From assembly GCF_003008555.2 (NCBI RefSeq), contig NZ_CP027665.1, forward strand, positions 124,001 to 188,000: a DNA stretch of 64,000 nt, in the 5' to 3' direction. The notes below the pieces were generated by a model. That model was not told the DNA's origin. It searched no databases and worked only from the letters and a program-made list of their open reading frames with translations. Source of the DNA: Pukyongiella litopenaei (GTDB taxonomy: Bacteria > Pseudomonadota > Alphaproteobacteria > Rhodobacterales > Rhodobacteraceae). The translations under genes and the position numbers were made by a program. Below, one piece after another: positions 37,182 through 46,573 of the stretch (positions are counted from its first letter, which is position 1; every line of letters begins with the position of its first letter).

Positions 37182-38411
37182 ATGACGTTCTGGATCATCT
37201 CATCCGCGCTCGCGCTTGTCGTTTCGGCCCTGCTGGCGCTGGCGCTGCTGCGCCGACATACGACCGAAGAACCCGCTGCGGCCTATGACATGCGGGTCTA
37301 TCGCGACCAGCTGCGCGAGGTCGAGCGCGACCTGGCCCGCGGGGTGATCGGCGCGGCGGATGCGGATCGCGTGCGCACCGAGGTATCGCGGCGCATCCTG
37401 GCCGCGGACGCCAAGCTGCGGGCCACCGGGTCGGGCGCCGGGGCATCGCGGGGGCTGACGCTGGCCGCGGCGGCCGCGCTGGGGCTCGTCGTCATCGGCG
37501 GCAGCCTGGCGATCTATCGCGTTCTCGGGGCGCCGGGCTATGGCGACCTGGCGCTGTCGCGCCGGATCGAGCTGGCCGCCGAGATGCGCGCGGCGCGGCC
37601 ATCGCAGGCCGAGGCGGAGAACAGCCTGCCGCCGATGCCCGACATGGCGCAGAAACCGGCGGCGGATTATCTCGCGCTGCTCGAAAAGCTGCGCGACACC
37701 GTCGCGGACCGGCCCGACGATCTGCAGGGGCAGCAGTTGCTGGCTCGCAACGAGGCGGTCGTCGGCAATTTCGCCGCCTCCTACGCCGCGCAGCGCAAGG
37801 TCATCGAACTCAAAGGGGCAGCGGCCTCTGCCGGCGATCATGCGGAACTGGCCGACAAGCTGATCCTTGCCGCCGGCGGCTATGTCTCGCCCGAGGCCGA
37901 GGCGGCGTTGAGCCGAGCGCTGAAACGTGATCCGTCCAATGGCATCGCGCGGTATTACTGGGGGTTGATGGAGGCCCAGACCGGGCGTCCCGACCTGGCC
38001 TTTCGCCGCTGGGCGATCCTGCTGAACGACAGCCCGCCCGATGCGCCCTGGGTGCCGCCGATCCGGGCGCAGATCGCGGACATGGCGCTGCGCGCCGGCG
38101 TCGATTACGCGCTGCCCGCACCCACCGGCGGACGCGGCCCGAGTGCGGCCGATATCGACGCCGCGTCACGGATGAGCGCAACCGACCGCGCGGACATGAT
38201 CGGGTCGATGGTCGACGGGCTGTCCGACCGGCTGGCGACCGAGGGCGGCCCGCCGGAGGAATGGGCCCGCCTGATCGGTGCGCTGGGCGTGCTGGGCGAA
38301 GCCGACCGGGCCCGCGCGATCCACGACGAGGCCAGCCGCGTGTTCGCGGGCAGGCCAGACGCGCTGGACCTGATCGCCGCCGCCGCGCGACAGGCCGGGC
38401 TGGAGCCATGA
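37182..38411 (+). CDS. ccmI: c-type cytochrome biogenesis protein CcmI
   Basis: A 409-residue protein with two N-terminal transmembrane helices (about residues 2-22 and 84-108) flanking a cytoplasmic leucine-zipper-like loop with VYRDQLREVERDLARGVIG, the CcmI signature, followed by a periplasmic TPR region. CcmI binds apocytochrome C-termini and delivers them to the CcmF/CcmH haem ligase. It is 28 kb away from ccmABCDG in this window. It is divergent from soxB, and its stop overlaps ruvX by 4 nt. Confidence 0.93.
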   Translation: MTFWIISSALALVVSALLALALLRRHTTEEPAAAYDMRVYRDQLREVERDLARGVIGAADADRVRTEVSRRILAADAKLRATGSGAGASRGLTLAAAAALGLVVIGGSLAIYRVLGAPGYGDLALSRRIELAAEMRAARPSQAEAENSLPPMPDMAQKPAADYLALLEKLRDTVADRPDDLQGQQLLARNEAVVGNFAASYAAQRKVIELKGAAASAGDHAELADKLILAAGGYVSPEAEAALSRALKRDPSNGIARYYWGLMEAQTGRPDLAFRRWAILLNDSPPDAPWVPPIRAQIADMALRAGVDYALPAPTGGRGPSAADIDAASRMSATDRADMIGSMVDGLSDRLATEGGPPEEWARLIGALGVLGEADRARAIHDEASRVFAGRPDALDLIAAAARQAGLEP

Positions 38412-38884
38412 TCCACGAGGAAATCGAGGATTTTGCCGCCGCCTGCGCCCCCGGCACCGCGCTGATCGGGCTGGATTACGGCGAACGCACCATCGGCGTG
38501 GCGGTGTCGGACGGGTTCCGCGCCGTGGCCAGCCCGCTGGAAACCATCCGGCGGCGGAAATTCGGCGCGGATGCCGCGCGGCTGCTGGAGATCGCGACGG
38601 ATCGCGGGATCGGCGGGCTGGTGATCGGGCTGCCGCGCAACATGGACGGCTCGGAGGGGCCGCGCTGCCAGTCGACCCGCGCCTTTGCCCGCAACCTGAC
38701 CCGCCTCACCGACCTGCCGATCGGGTTCTGGGACGAACGGTTGTCCACGGTGGCCGCCGAACGGGCGCTGCTGGAGGCGGATACGTCACGAAAACGTCGC
38801 GCCGAGGTGATCGACCATGTTGCCGCGGGCTATATCCTGCAGGGGGCGCTGGACCGGATGCGCCACCTGGGAGGACGGGAATGA
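38408..38884 (+). CDS. ruvX: RuvX/YqgF family Holliday junction resolvase (pre-16S rRNA nuclease)
   Basis: A 158-residue RNase H-fold nuclease. Conserved acidic segments GLDYGERTIGVAVSDGFRA near residue 23, GLPRNMDGSEGP near residue 77 and WDERLSTVAAER near residue 111 are all present. YqgF proteins process the 5' end of 16S rRNA, and a role in junction resolution has been proposed. The ATG overlaps the ccmI stop by 4 nt, and its end overlaps the DUF1289 gene, forming a three-gene operon. Confidence 0.92.
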   Translation: MIHEEIEDFAAACAPGTALIGLDYGERTIGVAVSDGFRAVASPLETIRRRKFGADAARLLEIATDRGIGGLVIGLPRNMDGSEGPRCQSTRAFARNLTRLTDLPIGFWDERLSTVAAERALLEADTSRKRRAEVIDHVAAGYILQGALDRMRHLGGRE

Positions 38885-39126
38885 ACGAACGCAGCAAGGT
38901 CTGGACGCGCGACGAGCTGGAAAGTCCCTGCATCCAGGTCTGCGTGATCCATCCTGCCGAACGCATCTGCACCGGCTGTTATCGCAGCATCGAGGAAATC
39001 ACCCGCTGGTCGCAGATGACCCCGGATGAACGCCGCGCGATCATGGCCGAACTGCCGGCACGCGCGCCCCGGCTGGCGCGGCGGCGCGGCGGGCGCATGG
39101 CGCGGCTGGGCAAGGCCGGGACCTGA
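38881..39126 (+). CDS. DUF1289 domain protein (YdhL-like)
   Basis: An 81-residue protein with four conserved cysteines (Cys17, Cys21, Cys30, Cys33) in the DUF1289 pattern SPCIQVCVI ... CTGCYRSIEEITRW, which looks like a small metal-binding domain, and a basic Arg-rich C-terminus. Its function is unknown. The start overlaps the ruvX stop by 4 nt (ATGA). Confidence 0.85.
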   Translation: MNERSKVWTRDELESPCIQVCVIHPAERICTGCYRSIEEITRWSQMTPDERRAIMAELPARAPRLARRRGGRMARLGKAGT

Positions 39127-39163
39127 TTTTCCCGGCCATCGGCAGAAGGCTGAGTGCGGGAAC

Positions 39164-39210
39164 GAGGGGCCAGCCCCTCGCGCTCCCCGGAGTTTTTCCG
39201 GCAAGATGAA
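39164..39210 (-). repeat. Dispersed intergenic repeat, copy C
   Basis: On the minus strand this copy reads CTTCATCTTGCCGGAAAAAC and continues to a 7-bp hairpin with a 2-nt loop (GAGGGGC / GCCCCTC at 39164-39179 on the plus strand). It lies 49 nt downstream of the DUF6505 gene on that gene's strand, between convergent genes. The core is less similar to copies A and B than they are to each other. Confidence 0.65.
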
Positions 39211-39258
39211 GGGAGCCCCGCCGCGTCAGGGTACGGCGGGCGCGGTCGGAATGGCGGA

Positions 39259-39741
39259 CTATTCGTCGGGGGTGGCGTGGATGGCGAGTTGGGCGATATC
39301 CGCCTCGGGCGCCTCGATCACGCGAAAGCTTTCGCGCACCCCCGCCCCGGTCAGATCGCGCGCCACGGTCAGCAGCGTATTGGGTGCATGATCGGCACAG
39401 AGATCGGTCATATGGGCAAGCTCGTCCCGCGCCACCGGCAAGGCCGCGTCGATGGAGGGCGCGCCGTAGAGGGTGGTGAAATGCCCCGCCAGGGCGATGG
39501 TCAGCGCGTCGAGTTCGGCCTGTTCGATCGTGGTCACGGCGACAAAGGTGACCCGGCCGAACGTGTCCAGCCCCAGCCAGCCATTGGCAAAGGCCTGGCG
39601 CGCCTTGCCGGTGAGATCGGCGCCGGTCCAGTCGGAGAACTCGAACCCGCCGGAGATGCACCATTCGCCGGTCCGGGCGGGCGAATGGAAGATCCGGGTG
39701 TCGCTGTCGTCGAAATGGATCGCGCGGGCCAGTTTCATCAT
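39259..39741 (-). CDS. DUF6505 family protein
   Basis: A 160-residue protein of a family I recognise only by co-occurrence (DUF6505), with no known function. It is mixed alpha/beta, has no signal peptide and lacks cysteine clusters. It is the last gene of the minus-strand operon DUF6494-Mrp-ligase-like-DUF6505, 7 nt after the ligase-like gene. The genes flanking this operon belong to formate dehydrogenase, which suggests an accessory role in that enzyme's assembly. Confidence 0.7.
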   Translation of the reverse strand: MMKLARAIHFDDSDTRIFHSPARTGEWCISGGFEFSDWTGADLTGKARQAFANGWLGLDTFGRVTFVAVTTIEQAELDALTIALAGHFTTLYGAPSIDAALPVARDELAHMTDLCADHAPNTLLTVARDLTGAGVRESFRVIEAPEADIAQLAIHATPDE

Positions 39742-39748
39742 GTCGTCT

Positions 39749-40459
39749 TCATTGCATCGGCTCCAGCAGATGGGTCAGCGGCACCAGGCGGGTGGTTTCC
39801 GCGTTGCGGACCAGCATGCCGAACCTGTCGTCGGTGCCCAGGAACCGGCCGGAACAGTCCGCCCGCGTCACGGGTTCGCCGACCCCATGCAGCAGACCCA
39901 TCCATTCCCTGTGCAGCGGTGCGTTGCCGTCCTCGCCCCAGCGGTTGATCCAGATCAGCGTGTGCCGCGCCCAGGCCTCGAGCAGCTGCACCGCGCCCAC
40001 ATCGGCGCAGCCTTCGTCGTAGAGCGCCGTCACGTCGGGTGTGTCGCCCGGCGCCTCGGTGGTGCGGATCAGGGACAGGTCGAGACCGATCACCAGCCAG
40101 TCGGGCCGCGCCTGCGGATCGCCGGTCGAGGCCGCGATCCGGAAGCCGCCGCAGAGCGCGCCGTTGACGCGGATCGCGCCGTTCCAGCCCAGATGCACCG
40201 CCACCTCGGGCGGGGCCAGCGCGCCGAGGGCGTTCTGAAAGCCGATCCCGCAGACCGGCAGCATCGCCATCGCGTCGGCGAGCGGCACCTCGGGGGCCAG
40301 CACCAGCGCTGCGCGAAGCCGGTCGGCCTGAATGTTGTGCACCACTGTCCCGCCATCGCAGCCCAGCGCCGCGCGCGCGCGGGCATGATCGAAGGGATCG
40401 GTGGCGCCGGTCACCGCTTCGCCGCACATCAGCGGCGGAAAGCCGGGCGCCGGCGCCAC
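39749..40459 (-). CDS. Biotin/lipoate-protein ligase family protein, apparently degenerate active site
   Basis: A 236-residue protein with the fold of the biotin/lipoate ligase family (the C-terminal DUF4444-type region ends near FLGTDDRFGML). The glycine-rich GRGRRG loop of biotin ligases is replaced by QADRLRAA, the WPNDL motif reads LGWNGAI, and the catalytic KxxG Lys position reads RVNG. So the classical ligase chemistry is probably lost or changed; this comparison is from memory of the family. It follows the Mrp gene by 3 nt. No biotinyl or lipoyl carrier domain is visible in the window. Confidence 0.75.
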   Translation of the reverse strand: MAPAPGFPPLMCGEAVTGATDPFDHARARAALGCDGGTVVHNIQADRLRAALVLAPEVPLADAMAMLPVCGIGFQNALGALAPPEVAVHLGWNGAIRVNGALCGGFRIAASTGDPQARPDWLVIGLDLSLIRTTEAPGDTPDVTALYDEGCADVGAVQLLEAWARHTLIWINRWGEDGNAPLHREWMGLLHGVGEPVTRADCSGRFLGTDDRFGMLVRNAETTRLVPLTHLLEPMQ

Positions 40460-40462
40460 CGC

Positions 40463-41520
<1,058 letters not shown>

Positions 41521-41524
<4 letters not shown>

Positions 41525-41718
41525 GCGCCGCCGCGTTTGATCGTGCCGGTGACGACGTGCTCGACATTCAGGCCATCGACGGTCAGCACCACCTTGGCCT
41601 CGAAGCTGTCGCCCGCGCCGTCCCCGGCGTTGCGCAACCCGTCCTCGATCGCCTGCTGGCTGGTTACACCGACCTGCTTGAGAAACTTCCGCATCGACAT
41701 GTTGAACTCATCGCTCAT
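41521..41718 (-). CDS. DUF6494 family protein
   Basis: A 65-residue protein of unknown function (DUF6494), with an N-terminal amphipathic segment (NMSMRKFLKQVGVTSQQAIE) and a beta-rich C-terminus. The start at 41718 gives the family N-terminus MSDEFNMS; GGGAG lies about 10 nt upstream. It is the first gene of the Mrp operon and its stop overlaps the Mrp ATG. It is divergent from the PBP-like cytochrome gene across 65 nt, which presumably holds both promoters. Confidence 0.8.
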
Positions 41719-41783
41719 CGCATCTGCTCCCTGAACGCATGTAAAGTTGACGCATCCGCACCGGCGCAACTAGGTTGGGCGGC

Positions 41784-42530
41784 ATGCGCATGATCCATAT
41801 GTGCCTGAGCCTGCTGCTGACCGCCAGCCCCCTCTTGGCGCAATCCGGCGCGGCAATCGGCCTCGCCGCCCCCGCCGAGATCGTGGAAAGCGGATTGCTG
41901 GGCCACCTGCTGCCCCGGTTTTCGCTGAAAACCGGCATCCGCGTGCAGCCCGACCCTGACGGCACGCTGGTTCTGGCCAGCGAACCGCCCGGCGTGGCGG
42001 TGTTCGCGGACGACCGGGCCACATATTACCTGCGCGGCGGCGACAGCGGCAGCAACAGCGACGGCGCGGCACGGTTCCGCGACTGGCTCACCTCGGAGAT
42101 CGGCCGGCGCACCGTCGCGGCGTTCAGCCCCGAAGGCGCGCCGCGTTTCACCCCGGTCACGGCGGCGCCCGCGGAACCGGGTGTGCCGGTCTTCGACGGC
42201 AACGCGGCGCGCGGCGAGGAACTGTCGTTTGCCCATTGCGGCCGCTGCCATGTGATCGGGCCGAAAAACCGCATGAACGGGCTGGGCAGCACGCCCTCTT
42301 TCGCGGTGCTGCGCACGCTGCCCGACTGGGACATGCGGTTCGAGGGGTTCTTTGCCCGCAACCCGCACGGGGCCTTTACCCAGATCGAAGGCGTCACCCC
42401 GCCCTTCGATCCGGCGCGCCCGCCGCCGATCGTACCGCTGCGCCTGAAACCCGGTGAACTGGAGGCGATCCTCGCCTATGTCTCGGCCATCGCTCCCGCC
42501 GACCTGGGCGCACCGTTGCGCCATCAGTGA
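41784..42530 (+). CDS. Secreted c-type cytochrome with an N-terminal domain reminiscent of periplasmic binding proteins
   Basis: A 248-residue protein with a signal peptide (MCLSLLLTASPLLA, cleavage near AQS). Residues 22-130 form a domain containing SGLLGHLLPRFSLKTGIRV and ASEPPGVAVFADDRA, which recalls the first lobe of ModA/TupA-type periplasmic binding proteins but is shortened. A cytochrome c domain follows with CGRCH (Cys152-Cys155-His156). I choose the ATG at 41784 for its signal sequence and upstream AGG. The 3' end overlaps the convergent ferredoxin gene by 7 nt. It is probably a formate dehydrogenase partner. Confidence 0.78.
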   Translation: MRMIHMCLSLLLTASPLLAQSGAAIGLAAPAEIVESGLLGHLLPRFSLKTGIRVQPDPDGTLVLASEPPGVAVFADDRATYYLRGGDSGSNSDGAARFRDWLTSEIGRRTVAAFSPEGAPRFTPVTAAPAEPGVPVFDGNAARGEELSFAHCGRCHVIGPKNRMNGLGSTPSFAVLRTLPDWDMRFEGFFARNPHGAFTQIEGVTPPFDPARPPPIVPLRLKPGELEAILAYVSAIAPADLGAPLRHQ

Positions 42531-44491
42531 TCCCGCCGCTTCGCCAGATAGTCGTCGGTGGTGCGCACCTTGGGTTTGGGATCGCCGGCGAATGGGTTGT
42601 TTTCGCTGTGAAACTGCGCCTGTATCCGACAATTGTCGCACATCTGGATCAACCGGGCCTGGTCGGACCCGGCGAACATCGCATGGTTGCCGGCCAGTTT
42701 CTCCATGATCCGCTCGACGGTGGATTTCACCCCGAACAGCGCACCGCATTCGATACAGGCAAAGGGCTCCTCCTCGTTCAGAACCACCTGCGTCAGCGCC
42801 CGGTCCGACAGGTCCAGCCGCGGGCGCAGCGTGATCGCATCCTCGGGGCAGACATTGGCGCAGAGCCCGCATTGCAGGCAGGCGTCCTCCTGAAACCGCA
42901 ATTGCGGCAGGTCGGGATTGTCCATCAGCGCGCCGGAGGGGCACAGCGACACGCAGGACAGGCACAGGGTGCAGGCCCCGGTATCGACGAGGACCGCGCC
43001 ATAAGGCGCCGGTCCGGGCAGGGGCAACGGGTCGGTGGCATCGGGGTTCAGCGCCTGCGCCGCCAGCCGCGCCACCTGCCGCCGATTGCCCAACGGCAGA
43101 ACCGGGTTTTCGATTGATCCGCGTTTTTCAGCACCATAAAGGGCGTCGCTCATGCGATCGGGGTCGGCCTCGTCCAGCAGGCCGATCCGTCCCGGGCCAG
43201 CGATCGCATCGGCCAGAACCAGGTCGCGGGCCAGCGCGTCGCGCTCGGTCGCGGGCGACAACAGGACCGTCACCCCGGCAAAGCCATGCGCCAGCGCCGC
43301 CAGCATCTCGGCATGGCCAAAGCCCGATACGACATCCAGTTCCATCGGAACGACATCCGCCGGCAGGCCGCGCCCGTGACGGGCGGCGAGACGGATCATC
43401 TCTGCGCCATGCCCATCGTGAACCAACAGGCGCGGGTCGCGCCCGCCCGCCCGCCGGAACGCCGTGGCGAGCGTCTGCATCCGGGTCAGCAGATACCCGA
43501 AGGGCGGCGCGTCATAGGTGATCGCGCCGGACGGGCACAGCGCGGCACAGGAGCCGCACCCCGCGCAGATCATCGGATCGATGGTGACATGATCGCCGGC
43601 CGGATCGATCGCCCCGGTGGGGCAGATATCGAGACAGTTCGAGCAGCCCGGCTGGCGAGCGCGGGAATGGGCGCATAGCGACGGCTCCAGCCGCAGGTAG
43701 AGCGGTTTCTCGAAGACCCCGACCAGTTGCGCCGCCTCGAACGCCAGCCGCGCCGCCGCCAGCGGATCGCGCGGGTCGCCCCGCAGGTAGCCTTCGCGCT
43801 TGTCCGGCGCCGGCACCATGGACACCCCGCCGGTCAGGTCGATCACGATGTCGCAGGCGCTGTGGCCGCCATCCTTCGGATCGGTCAGCGAAAACGCGCC
43901 GCGCCCGCCGGGAATGACCTGCTGCAGCCCATCGAGGATGATGTCGAACCCGCCCAAAGCGCCGGTCACGCGCCGCAGCCGCCCCCGCAGCGCGTCGAAC
44001 GCGCGGCTGTCGGGCAGGTCCGCGCCATCGGTAACCAGCGCCGTCACCGCCAGCAGCGGTGCCAGCTGTTCGGCCAGCGGCAGCACCACGTCACCGGGCC
44101 CGGCGATCAGGCAGGTGCCCTCGGAGGTGACATCCATCAACCGGGTCGGCGGCGCGGGCAGCATCGCGTCGGCAACCAGCGCGGCCATTTTCGGCCCCGC
44201 CTGCCCGCCCTCGTCGGACCAGCCCGCGCGGTCGCGCAGATCCACGAACACCGGCGGCTCGCCCCCGGTTTCCTCTGCCAGCGCCTCGAAAAAGGCCGTT
44301 TCCTGGCCGCAGGCGATCATGGCGCCGCCGGCGCGGATCGCCTCGGCGGCAAGCCCTGCCTGATCCGTGCAGAGCGACCTGTGCATCCGCGAACACGAGA
44401 CACCGGCACCCCGCGCGATGGCCTCGGCATCGGGGGCCTGGCTGCCCAGGCAGTTGCACAGAATCAGTGTTCCGGGTGCCGTTCCGGTCAT
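42524..44491 (-). CDS. 655-residue multi-ferredoxin (4Fe-4S) protein of the FDH island
   Basis: A 655-residue soluble protein rich in cysteine. Ferredoxin-type motifs are visible as CSNCLDICPTG, CAGCGSCAALCPSG, CTLCLSCVSLCPSG and CLQCGLCANVCPED, plus CIECG near the C-terminus and a CNC pair near the N-terminus. That allows at least four 4Fe-4S clusters. The layout recalls heterodisulfide reductase-like electron-transfer proteins but no FAD loop is obvious. It is divergent from the DUF3305-FDH operon, so co-regulation is likely. It may relay electrons or act in FDH maturation. Confidence 0.85.
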   Translation of the reverse strand: MTGTAPGTLILCNCLGSQAPDAEAIARGAGVSCSRMHRSLCTDQAGLAAEAIRAGGAMIACGQETAFFEALAEETGGEPPVFVDLRDRAGWSDEGGQAGPKMAALVADAMLPAPPTRLMDVTSEGTCLIAGPGDVVLPLAEQLAPLLAVTALVTDGADLPDSRAFDALRGRLRRVTGALGGFDIILDGLQQVIPGGRGAFSLTDPKDGGHSACDIVIDLTGGVSMVPAPDKREGYLRGDPRDPLAAARLAFEAAQLVGVFEKPLYLRLEPSLCAHSRARQPGCSNCLDICPTGAIDPAGDHVTIDPMICAGCGSCAALCPSGAITYDAPPFGYLLTRMQTLATAFRRAGGRDPRLLVHDGHGAEMIRLAARHGRGLPADVVPMELDVVSGFGHAEMLAALAHGFAGVTVLLSPATERDALARDLVLADAIAGPGRIGLLDEADPDRMSDALYGAEKRGSIENPVLPLGNRRQVARLAAQALNPDATDPLPLPGPAPYGAVLVDTGACTLCLSCVSLCPSGALMDNPDLPQLRFQEDACLQCGLCANVCPEDAITLRPRLDLSDRALTQVVLNEEEPFACIECGALFGVKSTVERIMEKLAGNHAMFAGSDQARLIQMCDNCRIQAQFHSENNPFAGDPKPKVRTTDDYLAKRRDH

Positions 44492-44690
44492 CGCCTCCTC
44501 CCCGAAGCGTCATTCCAGCGGCCAGCCTATGCAGTGTGTCACGGCAGGTAAAGCCCGCGCGGCGCCGCCACCCGCAGGCCCGCGCCCCGGCCTGATCCTG
44601 CCGATACCGACGTAGGGCTTGGCGGAAACACGGATCTGTCCCATACTGCGGGCGCGGGAGGCGGCTAAACCACCCGCAAGGGGAGGAAAA

Positions 44691-45254
44691 TTGGCGGGGA
44701 CTGCATCCGAACATGTCGACATGCCGCTGGGCATCGTCGTCCGCAGATCGCCGGGCGTGACCCGTTGGGTGCGCTGGATCTGGCGGCCTGTCGCGGTGCT
44801 GCCCGGCGCCGGCCCCGCCACGGGCACCGAACTGCGCCGCGAGGGCGACACCATCGAACACCATGCCGCCACGGTGACGCTGACGCTCTGGGCGGCGGAT
44901 GCCGAGGCGTATCTCGTCAACCTGTCCGACCGGGATCCGTCGATCTATGTGGTGCTGCGCAACGAGGGCAATGAGGCGCCCGGGGTGCTGCTGGCGACCG
45001 CCTCACCCTACGAGGCCCAGGATTACGACGACAACGGCGAGGACGTGGTCGAAAAGGTTCCGATGCCCGCCGGGCTGATCGCCTGGGTGCGGGATTATGC
45101 GCACGCCCATCACCAGGACGAGAAATTCATCAAGCGCCGCCGCGACCGCGCCCGCGTGGACCTGCACGAGGACGGGATCGGCGACGCGCGCATCCGGCAG
45201 GCCGCGGATGTCTATCGCGCCCCGCGCCCGGCACAAAGGCGGCAGACGCAATGA
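44691..45254 (+). CDS. DUF3305 domain protein
   Basis: A 187-residue soluble protein of the DUF3305 family, recognised by MPLGIVVRRSPGVTRWVRW near residue 10 and AEAYLVNLSDRDPSIYVVLR near residue 68. The function is unknown, but the family is found almost only next to respiratory formate dehydrogenase genes. I choose a TTG start at 44691 because GGGGAGGAAAA immediately precedes it. The first downstream ATG (44718) lacks a ribosome site. Its stop overlaps DUF3306 by 4 nt. Confidence 0.82.
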   Translation: MAGTASEHVDMPLGIVVRRSPGVTRWVRWIWRPVAVLPGAGPATGTELRREGDTIEHHAATVTLTLWAADAEAYLVNLSDRDPSIYVVLRNEGNEAPGVLLATASPYEAQDYDDNGEDVVEKVPMPAGLIAWVRDYAHAHHQDEKFIKRRRDRARVDLHEDGIGDARIRQAADVYRAPRPAQRRQTQ

Positions 45255-45877
45255 CCGGGCGCAGGGAAGAAACCGATTTCTGGACCCGGCGGCGGGCGGC
45301 GGTCGCGGCCGAGACGGCGGCGGAGGCCCATGCGCAAGAGCAACACGCGCTGGACGCTGAACAGGCACGGCAGGCTGCGCGCAGCGACGATGAACTCCTC
45401 GCCGAGCTCGACCTGCCCGACCCCGATACGTTGCAGCCCGGCGACGACGTGTCGGGATTCATGGCCCGCGCCGTGCCCCACCGGCTGCGCCGCCGTGCGC
45501 TGCGCCGGTTGTGGCGGCTGAACCCGGTGCTGGCGAATGTCGACGGGCTGGTGGATTATGGCGAGGATTACACCGACGCCGCCACCGTGATCGACGACCT
45601 GCAAAGCGCCTATCAGGTCGGCAAGGGGATGCTGGCCCGGTTGCAGGACATGGACCGGCAGGACGACACCCCGCCGCCCGATCCAGCTGACGCCGCGCCG
45701 ATCGCCGACGGGGAAATGCCGGACGCACCGGCCGACCCGGCGGCGGCGGCCCCCGCGACAGAACCCCTGCCGCCCCCCCTGCCTGAAACAGCACGAGCCG
45801 ACGCGCCCGCCGAGACCGACGAGTTCCCGCTGACGGCCCCGCGCCGGATGCGGTTCACCTTCCACGACGAGGCCTGA
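45251..45877 (+). CDS. DUF3306 domain protein
   Basis: A 208-residue acidic protein with the conserved segment REETDFWTRRRAAV at the N-terminus and PHRLRRRALRRLWRLNPVL near residue 77, the DUF3306 pattern. The C-terminal half is low-complexity Ala/Pro/Asp. Its function is unknown, but it accompanies DUF3305 and TorD in FDH clusters. It is coupled to both neighbours (4-nt overlap and 1-nt gap). Confidence 0.82.
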   Translation: MTGRREETDFWTRRRAAVAAETAAEAHAQEQHALDAEQARQAARSDDELLAELDLPDPDTLQPGDDVSGFMARAVPHRLRRRALRRLWRLNPVLANVDGLVDYGEDYTDAATVIDDLQSAYQVGKGMLARLQDMDRQDDTPPPDPADAAPIADGEMPDAPADPAAAAPATEPLPPPLPETARADAPAETDEFPLTAPRRMRFTFHDEA

Positions 45878-45878
45878 C

Positions 45879-46490
45879 ATGACCGAAGCCCGCCAGCGCG
45901 ACATCGAGATTGCCGACGAGGATCGGCTGCGCGCGGATTTCTACAACTTCCTCGGCCTGCTGCTGGCCGCGCCGCCCGACCGGGGCACGCTCGACATGAC
46001 CGCCGGGCTGGCGGGCGACGACAGCGACCTGGGCCGGGCGATGCAGGCGCTGGCCCGGGTGGCACGGGTAACGACGCCACCGGCGGCGGAACGGGAATTC
46101 AACGCGCTGTTCATCGGGCTGGGCCGGGGTGAATTGCTGCCCTATGCGAGCTATTACCTGACCGGTTTCCTGAACGAAAAGCCGCTGGCGCAGCTGCGCA
46201 GCGACATGGCCGCGCGCGGCATCACGCGCGCGCCCAATGTCTATGAGCCCGAGGACAACATCGCGTCGCTGATGGAGATGATGGCGGGCATGATCGTCGG
46301 CCGGTTCGGCGCCCCTGCCCCGCTCGCCGATCAGCGGATGTTCTGGAACCGCCACATCGCGCCCTGGGCGGGGCATTTCTTTGCCGATCTCGAAGCGGCG
46401 GAAAACTCGGTGCTCTATGCCTCGGTCGGCACTGCCGGGCGGGTGTTCATGGAGATCGAGAAAAACGGCTTTGCCATGCTGGCGGAATGA
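45879..46490 (+). CDS. TorD/DmsD-family chaperone for the molybdoenzyme
   Basis: A 203-residue all-helical protein of the TorD family, with the motif EREFNALFIGLGRGELLPYASYY near residue 66 and EDNIASLMEMMAGMIVG near residue 123. Such chaperones bind the Tat signal of a molybdopterin enzyme and hold it until cofactor insertion. Its cognate target is surely the formate dehydrogenase alpha subunit encoded downstream. Its stop overlaps a possible ATG (46487) of the next reading frame. Confidence 0.92.
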   Translation: MTEARQRDIEIADEDRLRADFYNFLGLLLAAPPDRGTLDMTAGLAGDDSDLGRAMQALARVARVTTPPAAEREFNALFIGLGRGELLPYASYYLTGFLNEKPLAQLRSDMAARGITRAPNVYEPEDNIASLMEMMAGMIVGRFGAPAPLADQRMFWNRHIAPWAGHFFADLEAAENSVLYASVGTAGRVFMEIEKNGFAMLAE

Positions 46491-46573
46491 TCCGCCCTGA
46501 CCGGAACGGCACGACGAAGGCGAAAACGACGAAGACGATGAAAACGACGACACTGGCGAAAGGAGACGAACCG

